From: Rhizobium ruizarguesonis
GTDB lineage: Bacteria > Pseudomonadota > Alphaproteobacteria > Rhizobiales > Rhizobiaceae
Assembly (NCBI RefSeq): GCF_012349115.1
Contig: NZ_PQIG01000069.1
Span: 1 to 64,000, forward strand
Reading direction: 5' to 3'
DNA length: 64,000 bases
Under the pieces are notes generated by a model. That model did not search any database. It saw only the letters and a list, made by a program, of their open reading frames with translations, and was not told where the DNA came from. Below, in pieces: positions 54,019-63,600 of this stretch. The translations under genes were made by a program, and so were the position numbers. Within the stretch, counting starts at the first letter, position 1, and every line of letters begins with the position of its first letter.

Positions 54019-55257
54019 TTACTGGCCGCTATCGATGATCGATTGCATTTCCGATTGCGCACTCGAAAACGCGCCGTCGACGTCGTCGCCGAAGATCGCG
54101 GCGTTGGTGAAGCTTGCCCATGGCCCGTTGGCGCTGTTGATCAGGTCGTTGAACTGCAGCGTATAGGGGGTCTTGGCCACACCGATCGCCTTCAGGCCGA
54201 CCTGCATGCGCGGATCGAGGCCCTCAAGCACCTTGTCGGCGATATCGCCGCGCGTCGGCAGGCTGCCATATTTCGCCATGATCTTCTGGCCGTCCATCGA
54301 ATACACATATTCGAGGAACTCCTTCACCGCGTCGATCTTCTTCGTACCCTTGGTGATGACGAAGTTGTCGCCGCCGGCAAAGGACGAAGGCTTCCCGCCG
54401 ACGCCGGGAATGAGCGTCACGCCGAAGTTGATATCGGGATGCTCGGTCACCAGCGTGCCGATGGCAAAGGCGCCGAGGCTTTGCTGGCCGATCTTGCCGT
54501 TGGTGAAGGTCAGGAAGTTCGCGCCGTTGTCGCTGGCCGCTCCCGCCGGCACCAGGTCCTTCTTGACCATGTTGCGGTAGATATCGACGGCCTTGCGCAT
54601 CTCAGGCGTATCGAGCGTCGCCGTCTTGCTGTCGGCCGACAGGATATCGGTGCCCGCACCCCAGACGAGCGGCGTGAAGGTGAAGATCATGCAGCCGCCG
54701 CAGCCGCCGCCGGAGAAATAGAAGCCATAGGTGTCGTCACCGAGCGCCCGGATCTTCTCGGCATTGGCGGTAATTTCGTCCCAATTCACAGGTGCCTTTT
54801 CCGGGTCGAGACCGGCCTTCTTGTAGAGATCCTTGTTCCAGGCAAAGACGGATGTTTCGACCGAAAGCGGCAGGCCGTAGATCCGGTCCTGATAGGTGCC
54901 CAAGCGAACATGCGATGGCGAAAGCGAATTGAAATACGGCAGGGATTTTGCCCAGTCCGTCAGATCTTCCAGCTGGCCGGCCGCGGCAAAGGCAGGGTTA
55001 TAGATGAGGTCCATCGACAGGGCGTCCGGCGCCTGTCCGCCGGCGATCGCCGTCGCATATTTCTGCACCAGCTCGGAGAACGGCACCTCGGTCATCACGA
55101 CCTTGTTCTCGTGACCGGAATTATAGGCTTCGACGACCTTCTTGAAGGCGTCGCCGATCCCCGAGCGAACCCACATTTCGACATTTTCGGCAGCCGACGC
55201 GGCCGACACCAGACATAAGGTAGCGATGCTGGTCGCCGCCAAAAGACGCTTGATCAT
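54019..55257 (-). CDS. extracellular sugar-binding protein
   Basis: The 412-residue periplasmic protein has a signal peptide (MIKRLLAATSIATLCLVSAASAAENVE) and the family 1 solute-binding fold: VVEAYNSGHENKVVMTEVPFSELVQKYATAIAGGQAPDALS near the start and AVKEFLEYVYSMDGQKIMAKYGSLPTR later. An unusual GGGCGGC/CMIF stretch (about residues 182-195) holds two cysteines. GGAGGAG lies before the ATG. It delivers the sugar to the two permeases. Confidence 0.94.
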   Translation of the reverse strand: MIKRLLAATSIATLCLVSAASAAENVEMWVRSGIGDAFKKVVEAYNSGHENKVVMTEVPFSELVQKYATAIAGGQAPDALSMDLIYNPAFAAAGQLEDLTDWAKSLPYFNSLSPSHVRLGTYQDRIYGLPLSVETSVFAWNKDLYKKAGLDPEKAPVNWDEITANAEKIRALGDDTYGFYFSGGGCGGCMIFTFTPLVWGAGTDILSADSKTATLDTPEMRKAVDIYRNMVKKDLVPAGAASDNGANFLTFTNGKIGQQSLGAFAIGTLVTEHPDINFGVTLIPGVGGKPSSFAGGDNFVITKGTKKIDAVKEFLEYVYSMDGQKIMAKYGSLPTRGDIADKVLEGLDPRMQVGLKAIGVAKTPYTLQFNDLINSANGPWASFTNAAIFGDDVDGAFSSAQSEMQSIIDSGQ

Positions 55258-55311
55258 GACACTCCTCCCGATATGGCGCATCTCCTCGCGCCTTTGCTCA
55301 TTCTCTTGTTC

Positions 55312-56334
55312 TCATCCCCGGGGGGCTTTACCCCCGCATGACTGCCGGACGATCAGCCGGCACGGCAATTTCCTCACTCCCGGCTCGACAGGCCGTCCTT
55401 CCGCAAGCGCAAGCACCGTCAATCCGGCTTGCCGCCCGAGCTCCTTCAGTTCCATGTCCACCGTCGTCAGCGGCGGCCGCGTCTGGGCCGCGACAATCTC
55501 CCAATTGTCGAAGCCGATGACCGAGACGTCCTGCGGCACCTTGACGCCGCGCTCGCGCAACGCATCCGCAGCACCTCGGGCGATCTGGTCATTGCCGCAG
55601 AAGAGCGCATCCGGTTTTTCTCCCGGTCTCTTCCAAAGCTGTTCGACCGCCTCATGGCCCCAGCTTTCCGACCAGACGCCGTAGAGCACCGGTTCGCGGT
55701 GACCGGCCACCTCGTGATAGGCGCCGGCACGTTCCCGCACCGAGAAGAAATCCTCCGGCCCGGTGATGTGCGCAATCCGGCGCCGCCCGATCTTCACGAG
55801 CCATTCCACCGCCAGCCGCGCACCCTGTTCGTCGTCAGACCGGAAGGTCACGCTGTTCTGCGTCCCCTCCGTGAATGCGTAGACGACAGGCACATGCAAA
55901 TTCGACAGATCGACCGGCAGGCGCCGATCCAGGCGTTTTCCCGTCGCGATGATGCCGTCGACCTGTTTGTCCAGCATCGCGTCGACATGGATCTGGGCGA
56001 GCGCCGGATCGTCTTCAATGGCACACAGGAAGACGGAAACGCCGTGATCGACAAGTGCGTCCGAGATCCCCGCCATGACAGGCAGCGTGAACCGGCCATA
56101 GGTGTCGTTCGTCAGCAGCCCGATGGTGAAACTGCGCTTGCTGAGAAGACCTCTCGCCAGCGCATTCGGCCGGTATCCGATTTCGGCGGCGATCCGCTTC
56201 ACCCGCTCGCGCGTTTCCGACCCCATCCGGCCGGTATCATTGAGAGCTTTCGACGCCGTCGAGATGCTCACCGCGGCAGCCGCCGCCACCTCGTGGATGG
56301 TGATCCTGCCTCTTTTTCCTCCCGATATGTTCAG
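55312..56334 (-). CDS. LacI family transcriptional regulator
   Basis: About 340 residues: a LacI helix-turn-helix (ITIHEVAAAAAVSISTASKALNDTGRM), the hinge RPNALARGL and a periplasmic-binding-protein-like sensor domain (VSVIGFDNWEIVAAQTRPPLTTVD). No ATG or GTG begins the frame properly. A TTG at 56376 lies upstream of the predicted promoter -10. AAGGAGGA (56339-56346) precedes a CTG at 56334, which I take as the probable start. It is the first gene of the GH127 sugar operon and likely represses it in the absence of sugar. Confidence 0.88.
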   Translation of the reverse strand: MNISGGKRGRITIHEVAAAAAVSISTASKALNDTGRMGSETRERVKRIAAEIGYRPNALARGLLSKRSFTIGLLTNDTYGRFTLPVMAGISDALVDHGVSVFLCAIEDDPALAQIHVDAMLDKQVDGIIATGKRLDRRLPVDLSNLHVPVVYAFTEGTQNSVTFRSDDEQGARLAVEWLVKIGRRRIAHITGPEDFFSVRERAGAYHEVAGHREPVLYGVWSESWGHEAVEQLWKRPGEKPDALFCGNDQIARGAADALRERGVKVPQDVSVIGFDNWEIVAAQTRPPLTTVDMELKELGRQAGLTVLALAEGRPVEPGVRKLPCRLIVRQSCGGKAPRG

Positions 56335-56357
56335 AACGTCCTCCTTCTGAAGTGATC

Positions 56358-56371
56358 TGAGAAAAGCTTTT
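56358..56371. promoter_or_regulatory. operator-like palindrome O1 of the GH127 operon
   Basis: TGAGAAAAGCTTTT, with the perfect core AAAAGCTTTT, overlaps the predicted -10 region. It shares TGAGAAAAG with a second site 32 bp away, three helical turns. This fits a LacI-type repressor binding cooperatively. Confidence 0.55.
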
Positions 56372-56388
56372 ACCAATCCCTATGTCAA
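56360..56388 (-). promoter_or_regulatory. candidate promoter of the lacI-type/GH127 operon
   Basis: On the minus strand TTGACA (56388-56383) is followed after 17 bp by TTTTCT (56365-56360). The -35 is consensus and the -10 is weak. The -35 box lies between the two operator-like palindromes. Confidence 0.45.
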
Positions 56389-56389
56389 G

Positions 56390-56407
56390 TGAGAAAAGGT
56401 TTTCTCA
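56390..56407. promoter_or_regulatory. operator-like palindrome O2 of the GH127 operon
   Basis: TGAGAAAAGGTTTTCTCA has 8-bp perfect arms around GG. It lies just upstream of the TTGACA box and is the better of the two related sites. Confidence 0.6.
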
Positions 56408-56650
56408 TACGACCCCAAGGCTCGGATCGGCGGCGCAGTTTGTGGGAGGACGCAAGCACAGGGAAAGATCCATGCGCATCGGTCAGGCCAATTGCGATGT
56501 GTCATCAGTGTTAAGACCAAGCGCAGAGCGGATGATCTTGGAAGGGCAAGGGAGGTTTATTGCGGCGTTTTGCGGGAGCAAGACCGATCGCTGTCAGAAC
56601 CTCCAGTGGAGGCCCTGAATTACGGTTCGAACCGAGCGATCATCGAAAAA

Positions 56651-57865
56651 TCAGGCGACGTGCCTTGCGAGCGCACAACGCGACCAGAGCGAATGCAGCG
56701 CCTCGACGAGATGGGCGATATCGGTATCGGAATGCAGCGGCGTTGGCGTGATGCGCAGCCGTTCGGTCTTCTTCGGCACGGTGGGATAGTTGATCGGCTG
56801 GACATAGACGCCGCAATTGTCGAGCAGCAGGTCGGAGATCCACTTGCACTTGGCCGCATCGCCGACCAGCACCGGCACGATATGGCTCGGATTGGGCATA
56901 TGCGGAATGCCGCGCTGGTCAAGCAGCGCTCTCAGCTTGCGGACACGGTCCTGATGGCGGGCGCGTTCGAACTGGCTGACCTTCAGGTGCTGGATCGAGG
57001 CAACGGCGCCGGCGGCCAGTGCCGGCGGCAACGCCGTGGTGAAGATGAAGCCCGAGGCAAACGAGCGGATGAAATCACAAAGGGCCGTCGAAGCGGCGAT
57101 ATAGCCGCCCATCACCCCGAACGCCTTGCCGAGCGTGCCCTCGATGACGGTCAGCCGGTCCATCAGCCCTTCGCGCTCGGCAATGCCGCCGCCGCGCGGG
57201 CCGTACATGCCGACGCCATGCACTTCGTCGAGATAGGTCATCGCCCCATATTTGTCGGCGAGATCGCAGATCGCCTTGATCGGGGCGATATCGCCATCCA
57301 TCGAATAGACGCTCTCGAAGGCGATCAGCTTCGGCGCCTTCGGATCGGCGGCCTTGAGCTTGGCTTCGAGATCGGCCACGTCATTGTGCTTCCAGATCAC
57401 CTTGTCGCACTTGGCATAGCGGATGCCCTCGATCATCGAAGCATGGTTCAGCGCATCGGAGAAGATGATGAGGCCGGGGATCTTGGCGCCGAGCGTGCCG
57501 AGTGCTGCCCAGTTGGACACATAGCCAGACGTGAAGATCAGCGCTGCTTCCTTGCCGTGCAGATCGGCAAGCTCACGCTCGAGCATGACGTGATGGTGGT
57601 TGGTGCCAGAAATATTCCGGGTGCCTCCCGCACCCGCGCCACAGTGGTCGATGGCGTTCTTCATCGCCTCGATCACCTTCGGATGCTGGCCCATGCCGAG
57701 ATAGTCGTTGGAGCACCAGACCGTGACTTCCTTTTGGCCATCCGCGGTGTAACGCGTCGCGCGGGGAAAATTGCCGCGGTGACGTTCGAGATCGGCAAAA
57801 ACGCGGTAACGGCCCTCAGCATGAAGCCCGTCCAGCTCGTTTTTGAAAAACGCTTCGAAATCCAT
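56651..57865 (-). CDS. hemA: 5-aminolevulinate synthase
   Basis: The 404-residue PLP enzyme condenses glycine and succinyl-CoA to ALA, the alphaproteobacterial route to haem and the corrin ring. [58 protein letters not shown] and the lysine motif [15 protein letters not shown] are all present. GGAG sits 6 bases before the ATG at 57865. It is a single gene divergent from the glycine-zipper lipoprotein, with a 325-bp upstream region. Confidence 0.97.
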   Translation of the reverse strand: MDFEAFFKNELDGLHAEGRYRVFADLERHRGNFPRATRYTADGQKEVTVWCSNDYLGMGQHPKVIEAMKNAIDHCGAGAGGTRNISGTNHHHVMLERELADLHGKEAALIFTSGYVSNWAALGTLGAKIPGLIIFSDALNHASMIEGIRYAKCDKVIWKHNDVADLEAKLKAADPKAPKLIAFESVYSMDGDIAPIKAICDLADKYGAMTYLDEVHGVGMYGPRGGGIAEREGLMDRLTVIEGTLGKAFGVMGGYIAASTALCDFIRSFASGFIFTTALPPALAAGAVASIQHLKVSQFERARHQDRVRKLRALLDQRGIPHMPNPSHIVPVLVGDAAKCKWISDLLLDNCGVYVQPINYPTVPKKTERLRITPTPLHSDTDIAHLVEALHSLWSRCALARHVA

Positions 57866-58190
57866 CATATGCTCCAGTATCGCGCGGATGTTCTTGATGA
57901 CTGGACGTCCGCGCGTCAATGCTTACCCTTTGCTTTAACATCAACTGCGGCAAAAGGCCCAGATTTTTGAATGATTCCAGATAAAAAATATGCGAGCCGC
58001 GATCAATGAAATTGATGCCGCAGAAGGCAGCCGAGTTTGCGCACCGTGCAAAAGGCGACCCAGCCTGATCGCAAAAAAATCAGCACACCGGATGGACAAC
58101 CCTTTCTTCCGACATAGTTTTCGGTCTAGCCTGACAAAAAAATAGAAGGGACGGCCTTTGCCCGCTGGGCAACAACCTCGGAGAGAAAAG
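57866..58190. other. 325-bp divergent intergenic region of hemA and the lipoprotein gene
   Basis: It is AT-richer than its surroundings and must contain both promoters. The palindrome ATCAAT-GAA-ATTGAT at 58002-58016 is the only clear symmetric site. No gene was seen, and no full FNR/FixK box or iron-control element was recognised. Confidence 0.6.
58002..58016. promoter_or_regulatory. palindrome upstream of hemA
   Basis: ATCAAT and ATTGAT form perfect 6-bp arms separated by GAA, about 140 bp upstream of hemA and 175 bp upstream of the lipoprotein gene. It is possibly a dimeric-regulator site; the regulator is unknown. Confidence 0.3.
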
Positions 58191-58448
58191 ATGAAGAAAG
58201 TTGTCATACTCGCACTGATCGGCCTGTCGATCGCAAGCTGCACGCCGACGCAACAGGGCGCCGGCATCGGCGCTGCATCCGGTGCCGTCATCGGCGGCGT
58301 CGTCACCGGCAACGTCCGTGGCGCGGCAGTCGGCGCCGCTATCGGCGGCGTGTCTGGCGCCCTCATCGGCAGCGTCGCCGAACAGCCCGGCCAGTGCTAC
58401 TATCGCGACCGTTACGGCCGCCGCTACATCGATAGTTGCCCGCGCTGA
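58191..58448 (+). CDS. glycine-zipper lipoprotein
   Basis: The 85-residue precursor has a lipobox LSIASC (Cys at about residue 17). A strongly repetitive Gly-rich helical segment follows (GAGIGAASGAVIGGVVTGNV, then GAAVGAAIGGVSGALIGSV), a glycine zipper that packs in membranes as in SlyB/Omp10-like proteins. It ends in a Tyr/Arg-rich tail with two cysteines. GGAGAG precedes the ATG. A strong terminator follows. Probably an outer-membrane lipoprotein with a structural role. Confidence 0.88.
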   Translation: MKKVVILALIGLSIASCTPTQQGAGIGAASGAVIGGVVTGNVRGAAVGAAIGGVSGALIGSVAEQPGQCYYRDRYGRRYIDSCPR

Positions 58449-58476
58449 GAGCGCTCGGAGATCGGCAAATTCAGGA

Positions 58477-58504
58477 AATCCCGGACACACGTCCGGGATT
58501 TTTT
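58477..58504 (+). terminator. rho-independent terminator
   Basis: A perfect 10-bp stem AATCCCGGAC / GTCCGGGATT with loop ACAC is followed by TTTTG. It is the best terminator in the window. Confidence 0.9.
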
Positions 58505-58617
58505 GTGCTAAATTAGCGCGTTGGCAATTTAAAATGGTACACCCCGCGCGATTTTGTCGCTAAGCTGTTCATGGCTGGGCAACGAAGCTTCAATGTAGAC
58601 ATAACCAAAAGCGGCGG

Positions 58618-60546
58618 ATGCGGATCAGAGGGACAGGCCCGAAAACAGGTACTGCGTATCGGCGAACAGGCACCATGATGGTGGTCGCAGCGGCAGCTGC
58701 GTTCTCACCGGTCCTGATCGGCGACGCTTACGCCTTCAAGCTTTTCGGCATCACCATTTTCGGCAAAGAAGAAGACGAAGGCGAACAGGTGCCCGATCCG
58801 GTGCGCTACCACGTCGACCTCAGGGCCGATACCGCCGATCCCGACCTGAAAGAAGCGCTGGAAAACAGTTCCCGTCTCGTCAGCGACCAGAAGCAGCCGG
58901 TTTCCGGCGATCTTGGCATCGTCGTCAAGGCGCGCGACGACCGTGAGCGGCTGATCGCCACTCTGTATGAAAAGGCCCGTTATGGCGGCCTGGTGACGAT
59001 CGCCATCGACGGCAAGAATATCGACGACCTGCCGCCCAATCCGACATTCGACCGGTCCGGACCGATCCCCGTCACCGTCGACATTGCTCCCGGTCCCGTT
59101 TTCAAGGTCAGGGAGGTACAGTTCGGCGGCGATGCTGCAAACCACAATCCCGCCGATTACGACCTCGCCCCGGGCGCTGAGGCCGGCTCGCTCGCCATCA
59201 TCAGGGCCGGCGACAAGATCGTCGAACAATTGAAGAGTGAAGGCCGGCCCTTCGCCAAGTTGACCGAACGCAAGGTCGTCGCCGATCACAACAGCGATAC
59301 CGTCGATATCGTCCTTGCTGCCGAGGGCGGTCCCATCGCCCCGATCGGCGATGTCGGCGTCACCGGCGAGAAGACTGTCAGACCAGGCTTCATCCAGCGC
59401 TACTCCCGGCTGAACAAGGGCGAAGCCTATTCCCCGGAAACGCTGAAGAAAGCCGGCGAGCGCCTTCGCGCCCTCGGCGTCTTTTCGAGCGTCACCATCC
59501 ACCAAGGGGATGCGCTGGCGCCGGATGGCACCTTGCCGATGACGATCGAGGTCTCAGAAGGCAAGAGACGTTACTTCGGCGTCGGCGCGCAATATTCCAC
59601 CACCGACGGCTTCGGTGTTCAGGGCTATTGGGGCCACCGCAATCTGTTTGGCGAAGCCGAAACGCTGAGGATCGAGGGATCGGTTTCGCGGCTTGGCGAA
59701 ACGACGGATGTCGGCAGCCTCGACTATTCCGCAGGCATCCTCTTCACCAAGCCCGGCGCCTTCTTTCCCGCCGCCACGCTGAAAGCCGGCATCGTCGCCA
59801 AGACCGAAAATCCGGATGCCTATAACGCGACGCTCGTCACCGCCTCGCTCGGTCTTTCCTACGAACTGACTGACCAGGACACGGTCTCGGCGAGCGGCGA
59901 GGTCAGCTGGGAACGCGATGATGACGCCTTCGGCACGAACGACTATCTGACCTTCACCCTGCCGATCCAATATGATCGCGACGCACGCGACGACAAGTTC
60001 AACCCGACGGAGGGTTATCGCGCGACATTCTCGGCAAAGCCTGGCTACGAAATCTTCAACGCCACGCCCTATGCGGCATTCGAGGGCTCGATCTCCGGCT
60101 ATCTGCCATTCGGCCAGGAAGACGGCGTCGTGCTGGCCGGCAAGGTTGCCGCCGGCGTCCTGATCGGCGGCGATAGCATTGGGGATATTCCCGCCACACA
60201 GCGCTTCTTTGCCGGCGGCGGCGGCTCCGTGCGCGGATACAGCTATCAGGAAATCTCGCCTTATAACGACAATGGTGATCCCACTGGCGGCCGCTCCTAT
60301 GTGACCGGTTCGCTGGAGGCTCGCATCAAGATTACCGATACGATCGGCATCGTGCCCTTCATCGATGTCGGCACCGTATCGGACAGCACCTTTCCAGGTT
60401 TTTCCGATATCCGCGCCGGCGCCGGCGCCGGAATACGATATGCAACGCCTTTCGGCCCGCTGCGGCTTGATTTTGCCATGCCGCTGAACAAGTACGAAGA
60501 TGGCACAGATTACGGAATCTACGCCGGCATCGGCCAGTCCTTCTAG
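58618..60546 (+). CDS. tamA: autotransporter assembly factor TamA (BamA/Omp85 family)
   Basis: The 642-residue outer-membrane protein has an N-terminal export signal, three POTRA domains (about residues 45-310) and a 16-strand-type barrel. The barrel holds YFGVGAQYSTTDGFGVQGYWGHRNLFGEAE, the lid-lock motif VRGY (GGGSVRGYSYQE) and the closing GIRYATPFGPLRLDFAMPL...IGQSF with C-terminal Phe. A start at 58675 (MMVVAAAAAFS) is possible. With TamB it moves proteins and probably phospholipids to the outer membrane; tamB follows within 70 bp. Confidence 0.95.
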   Translation: MRIRGTGPKTGTAYRRTGTMMVVAAAAAFSPVLIGDAYAFKLFGITIFGKEEDEGEQVPDPVRYHVDLRADTADPDLKEALENSSRLVSDQKQPVSGDLGIVVKARDDRERLIATLYEKARYGGLVTIAIDGKNIDDLPPNPTFDRSGPIPVTVDIAPGPVFKVREVQFGGDAANHNPADYDLAPGAEAGSLAIIRAGDKIVEQLKSEGRPFAKLTERKVVADHNSDTVDIVLAAEGGPIAPIGDVGVTGEKTVRPGFIQRYSRLNKGEAYSPETLKKAGERLRALGVFSSVTIHQGDALAPDGTLPMTIEVSEGKRRYFGVGAQYSTTDGFGVQGYWGHRNLFGEAETLRIEGSVSRLGETTDVGSLDYSAGILFTKPGAFFPAATLKAGIVAKTENPDAYNATLVTASLGLSYELTDQDTVSASGEVSWERDDDAFGTNDYLTFTLPIQYDRDARDDKFNPTEGYRATFSAKPGYEIFNATPYAAFEGSISGYLPFGQEDGVVLAGKVAAGVLIGGDSIGDIPATQRFFAGGGGSVRGYSYQEISPYNDNGDPTGGRSYVTGSLEARIKITDTIGIVPFIDVGTVSDSTFPGFSDIRAGAGAGIRYATPFGPLRLDFAMPLNKYEDGTDYGIYAGIGQSF

Positions 60547-60613
60547 AATTGCCGATTCCGTTCGTGTTTTCCGATCTGTGAGCCGTCATGAAAACGGGGT
60601 AGTGTCCGCGCCA

Positions 60614-63600
60614 ATGCAAACGCTGGCAAAAATCGTCAACTGGATCATACGGCTCACCGGCTATGCCGTCGGTGCCACTTTGATTCTCGCGGTCGCTGCG
60701 CTTGCGATCTTCGGCTTCACCAGTTTTGGCGCTCGAATCGTTACCGAAAAGATAGCCTCCACGCTTTCCAACCGCGACATGACGATCGAGGTTCGCGAAC
60801 CGCAAGGCCTTTTGACCGGCGGGCTTCGCGCCGCCGAGATCTCCATCTCCGACACCAGGGGTGTCTTTGCGGAAATTCATGGCATCGCGATCGACTGGAA
60901 TCCGCTTGCGCTGCTGACGGGAACTTTCCATGCCAAACGCTTCGAGATCGAAGCGATCAACGTGCTGCGCAAGCCGGTGCGCACCCTGCCCTCGCGGCCC
61001 GGAGCTGAAAATTCCGGCGTATTTAATCTTCCGATCAAGGTCGATATAGACCGTGTCGCGCTGCCCGATATCAAACTTGCCGCACCCGTTGCCGGCCGCG
61101 CCTTTGCGCTCGCCGCCGAGGGCAGCCTTTCGGCGAATGGCGATGGCGGCGAAGCTGTCGTCAATGTCAGCCGTCACGCGGTCCCGGATGCGCGGCTTGC
61201 CGCCGACATCGCCTTTGCGCCTGCCGAAAACCGGCTGCGGCTGAAGGCGCAGCTGTCCGAGCCGAAGGGCGGGCTGCTGGCGGGCTTTCTCGGCCTGCCG
61301 GACAGCCCGGCCGTCAACATCGATCTGGACGGCCAGGGGCCGATATCCGATTGGAAAGGCAAATTGCAGGCTGCCCTCGACGGGCAGCAGCGCGCCGCAA
61401 TCGAGGCCCGGCATCAGATTACGGAAGACGGGCTGCACCACCTCGACCTCAAGGGCGGCGGTGACCTGAGCTCGCTGCTTCCATCGGCATTCCGGCCGCT
61501 TTTTGCCGGCCAGACCAATATCGATCTTGCCACCACCTTCGACAATCACGGCAAGATCGATATCCAGACCGGCAATATCGCCACCGGCAGCGTGGTGATC
61601 GCCGCCTCGGGCACCCTCGATCCGGCCGGCAACAACAGTCTGAACGCCAATCTGCTCGGCACGTCGGGGCCCGTCGATTTCCGTTGGCCACTCGCTGAAG
61701 GCGAAGCGCGCTTCCTCATTTCTGGCCTCAACCTGGCACTAACAGGCGATGCGCAGGCGGCCCGGCTGAACGTCAGCGGCTCGCTCGACACCGCAACCCT
61801 TCCGCAGGCCAATATCGGCAATATCAAGCTGACCGCAAAGAGCGACGCCTTCAATCTCGCAGCGCGTTCCGGCAGCGTCCAGCTGCGCCTCGTTGCCGGC
61901 GACGCGACCTTTGCCGAGCCGAACCTCAATCGCGCGGTCCAGGGCCCGGTCACGATCGCCTCGCCGCTGCAGATCTCGCCCAGTGGCATCGGCTTCAACG
62001 GCACCACCGTCGAAAGTGCCAATATCAACGGCGGCCTCAACGGTTCCTATCGGCTGGCAGACAAGGCGCTGACCGGCAACCTCAAGCTCACCATCAACCC
62101 GGCAGCCCTGCCGGCTGCGGTAACAAGCAAGTTCGACGGACCGATCTCGCTCGAAAGCCAGGTGGTCGGCACCATCCCGTCAAAATTCGCGCTGTCCAAT
62201 CTCGTCCTGAAGTCCAGCACGCTCGAAGCCGCCGGCAACGTCGCGCTTGATGGCGGGATGTTGAATGCCGATCTCTCCGGCCGGCTGCCTGACATCGGCA
62301 AGCTCATCCCCGGAGCCAGTGGTGGGGCGGGTTATGCGTTGAGAGTGGGCGGTGAGCTCCCGGCAATCTCGGTGACGGCCAATCTCAAGGCCGCCAGCCT
62401 TAAAATGGCCGACCGCACGCTCAGCAACCTCAATATCGACCTGTCGGGTCTCGCCGATCCCAAGGCGCCGCAGGGCAGGATCGCCGCCACCGGTACGATC
62501 GATGGCCAACCGATCGGCATCAACGGCGACATCACCTCGCAGGACGGCAAGATAAGCATTCCGGCACTGACCGCCGATATCGGCGGCAACCGGCTGACCG
62601 GCAATGTGGAATTCTCGCCCTCTCTGGAGCCAACAGGCGCATTGACCTTCGATTTCCCCAATGTCGGCCTGCTCGCCGCACTCGGCGGACAGAAGGCCGA
62701 AGGCGATCTCAAGGGTTCGCTCGGCGTCAGCAGCGACAGCGGCAGGATCGCGCTCAAACTGCTTGCAACAGGCGGCTCGATCCGCCGTGATACGCTTGCG
62801 ATCGTCAAGCCGGATATCGATGTAACGGTCAGCGATCTCAGCGCCCTTGCCGCAAACGGCACTGTTAAGGCCGAGGAGGTGAGCGCCGGAACGAACAAGC
62901 TTGCCGGCCTTTCGCTTAGGTTTACCAAGCAGCAAAACCATACCAACTTCGATCTCGATGCTGCCTATGACGGCAATCCCCTGCTGGCCGCCGGCAATGT
63001 CGAGGCGGCGGACGGCACGATCCACCTGAACCTTGATCGTTTCTCGGCAAGCCCCCGCAATATCCCGATCGAGCTTGCCGCACCGACGCAGGTCGCCATC
63101 GGCGACGGTGCCGCCAGTCTGAACGGACTGACGCTGAAGACCGGCGCCGGTTCGGTGACCGTCACCGGTTCCGCCGGCGAAACGCTGAAGCTTGATGTCG
63201 ATATCCGCGAGCTGCCGGCGGCGCTCGCCAACGGTTTCGTTCCGAACCTTTCAGCCGGCGGCACGATCTCCGGAACGATTGCCGTGACCGGAACGCCGGC
63301 AGCACCGGTCGCCGACTTCAAGCTCGACTGGAAGGATGCGACGACGGGCCAGACCAAGGGCGCCGGCCTGGCGCCGCTCGGCATCACCGCCGGCGGCAAA
63401 TTCGCCGACAACAAGCTCGATTTCGACACGACGGTCGGCAGCAATGACGGCCTCTCGCTGAAGGCCGCCGGCAATGTCGCGCTCGCCGACCCCAAGGCGC
63501 CGGTGCTTGATGTCAACGCCGATATCCTCAACCTGCCTGCCCGCATCGCCAATGGTTTCGTGCCCGATCTCGCCGCCGAAGGCACGATTACAGGAAAACT

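Noticed and set aside
57866..58190. FNR/FixK box upstream of hemA
   Set aside because: TTGATGTTAAAGCAA has only one intact half; the ATCAAT/ATTGAT palindrome has the wrong orientation and spacing.
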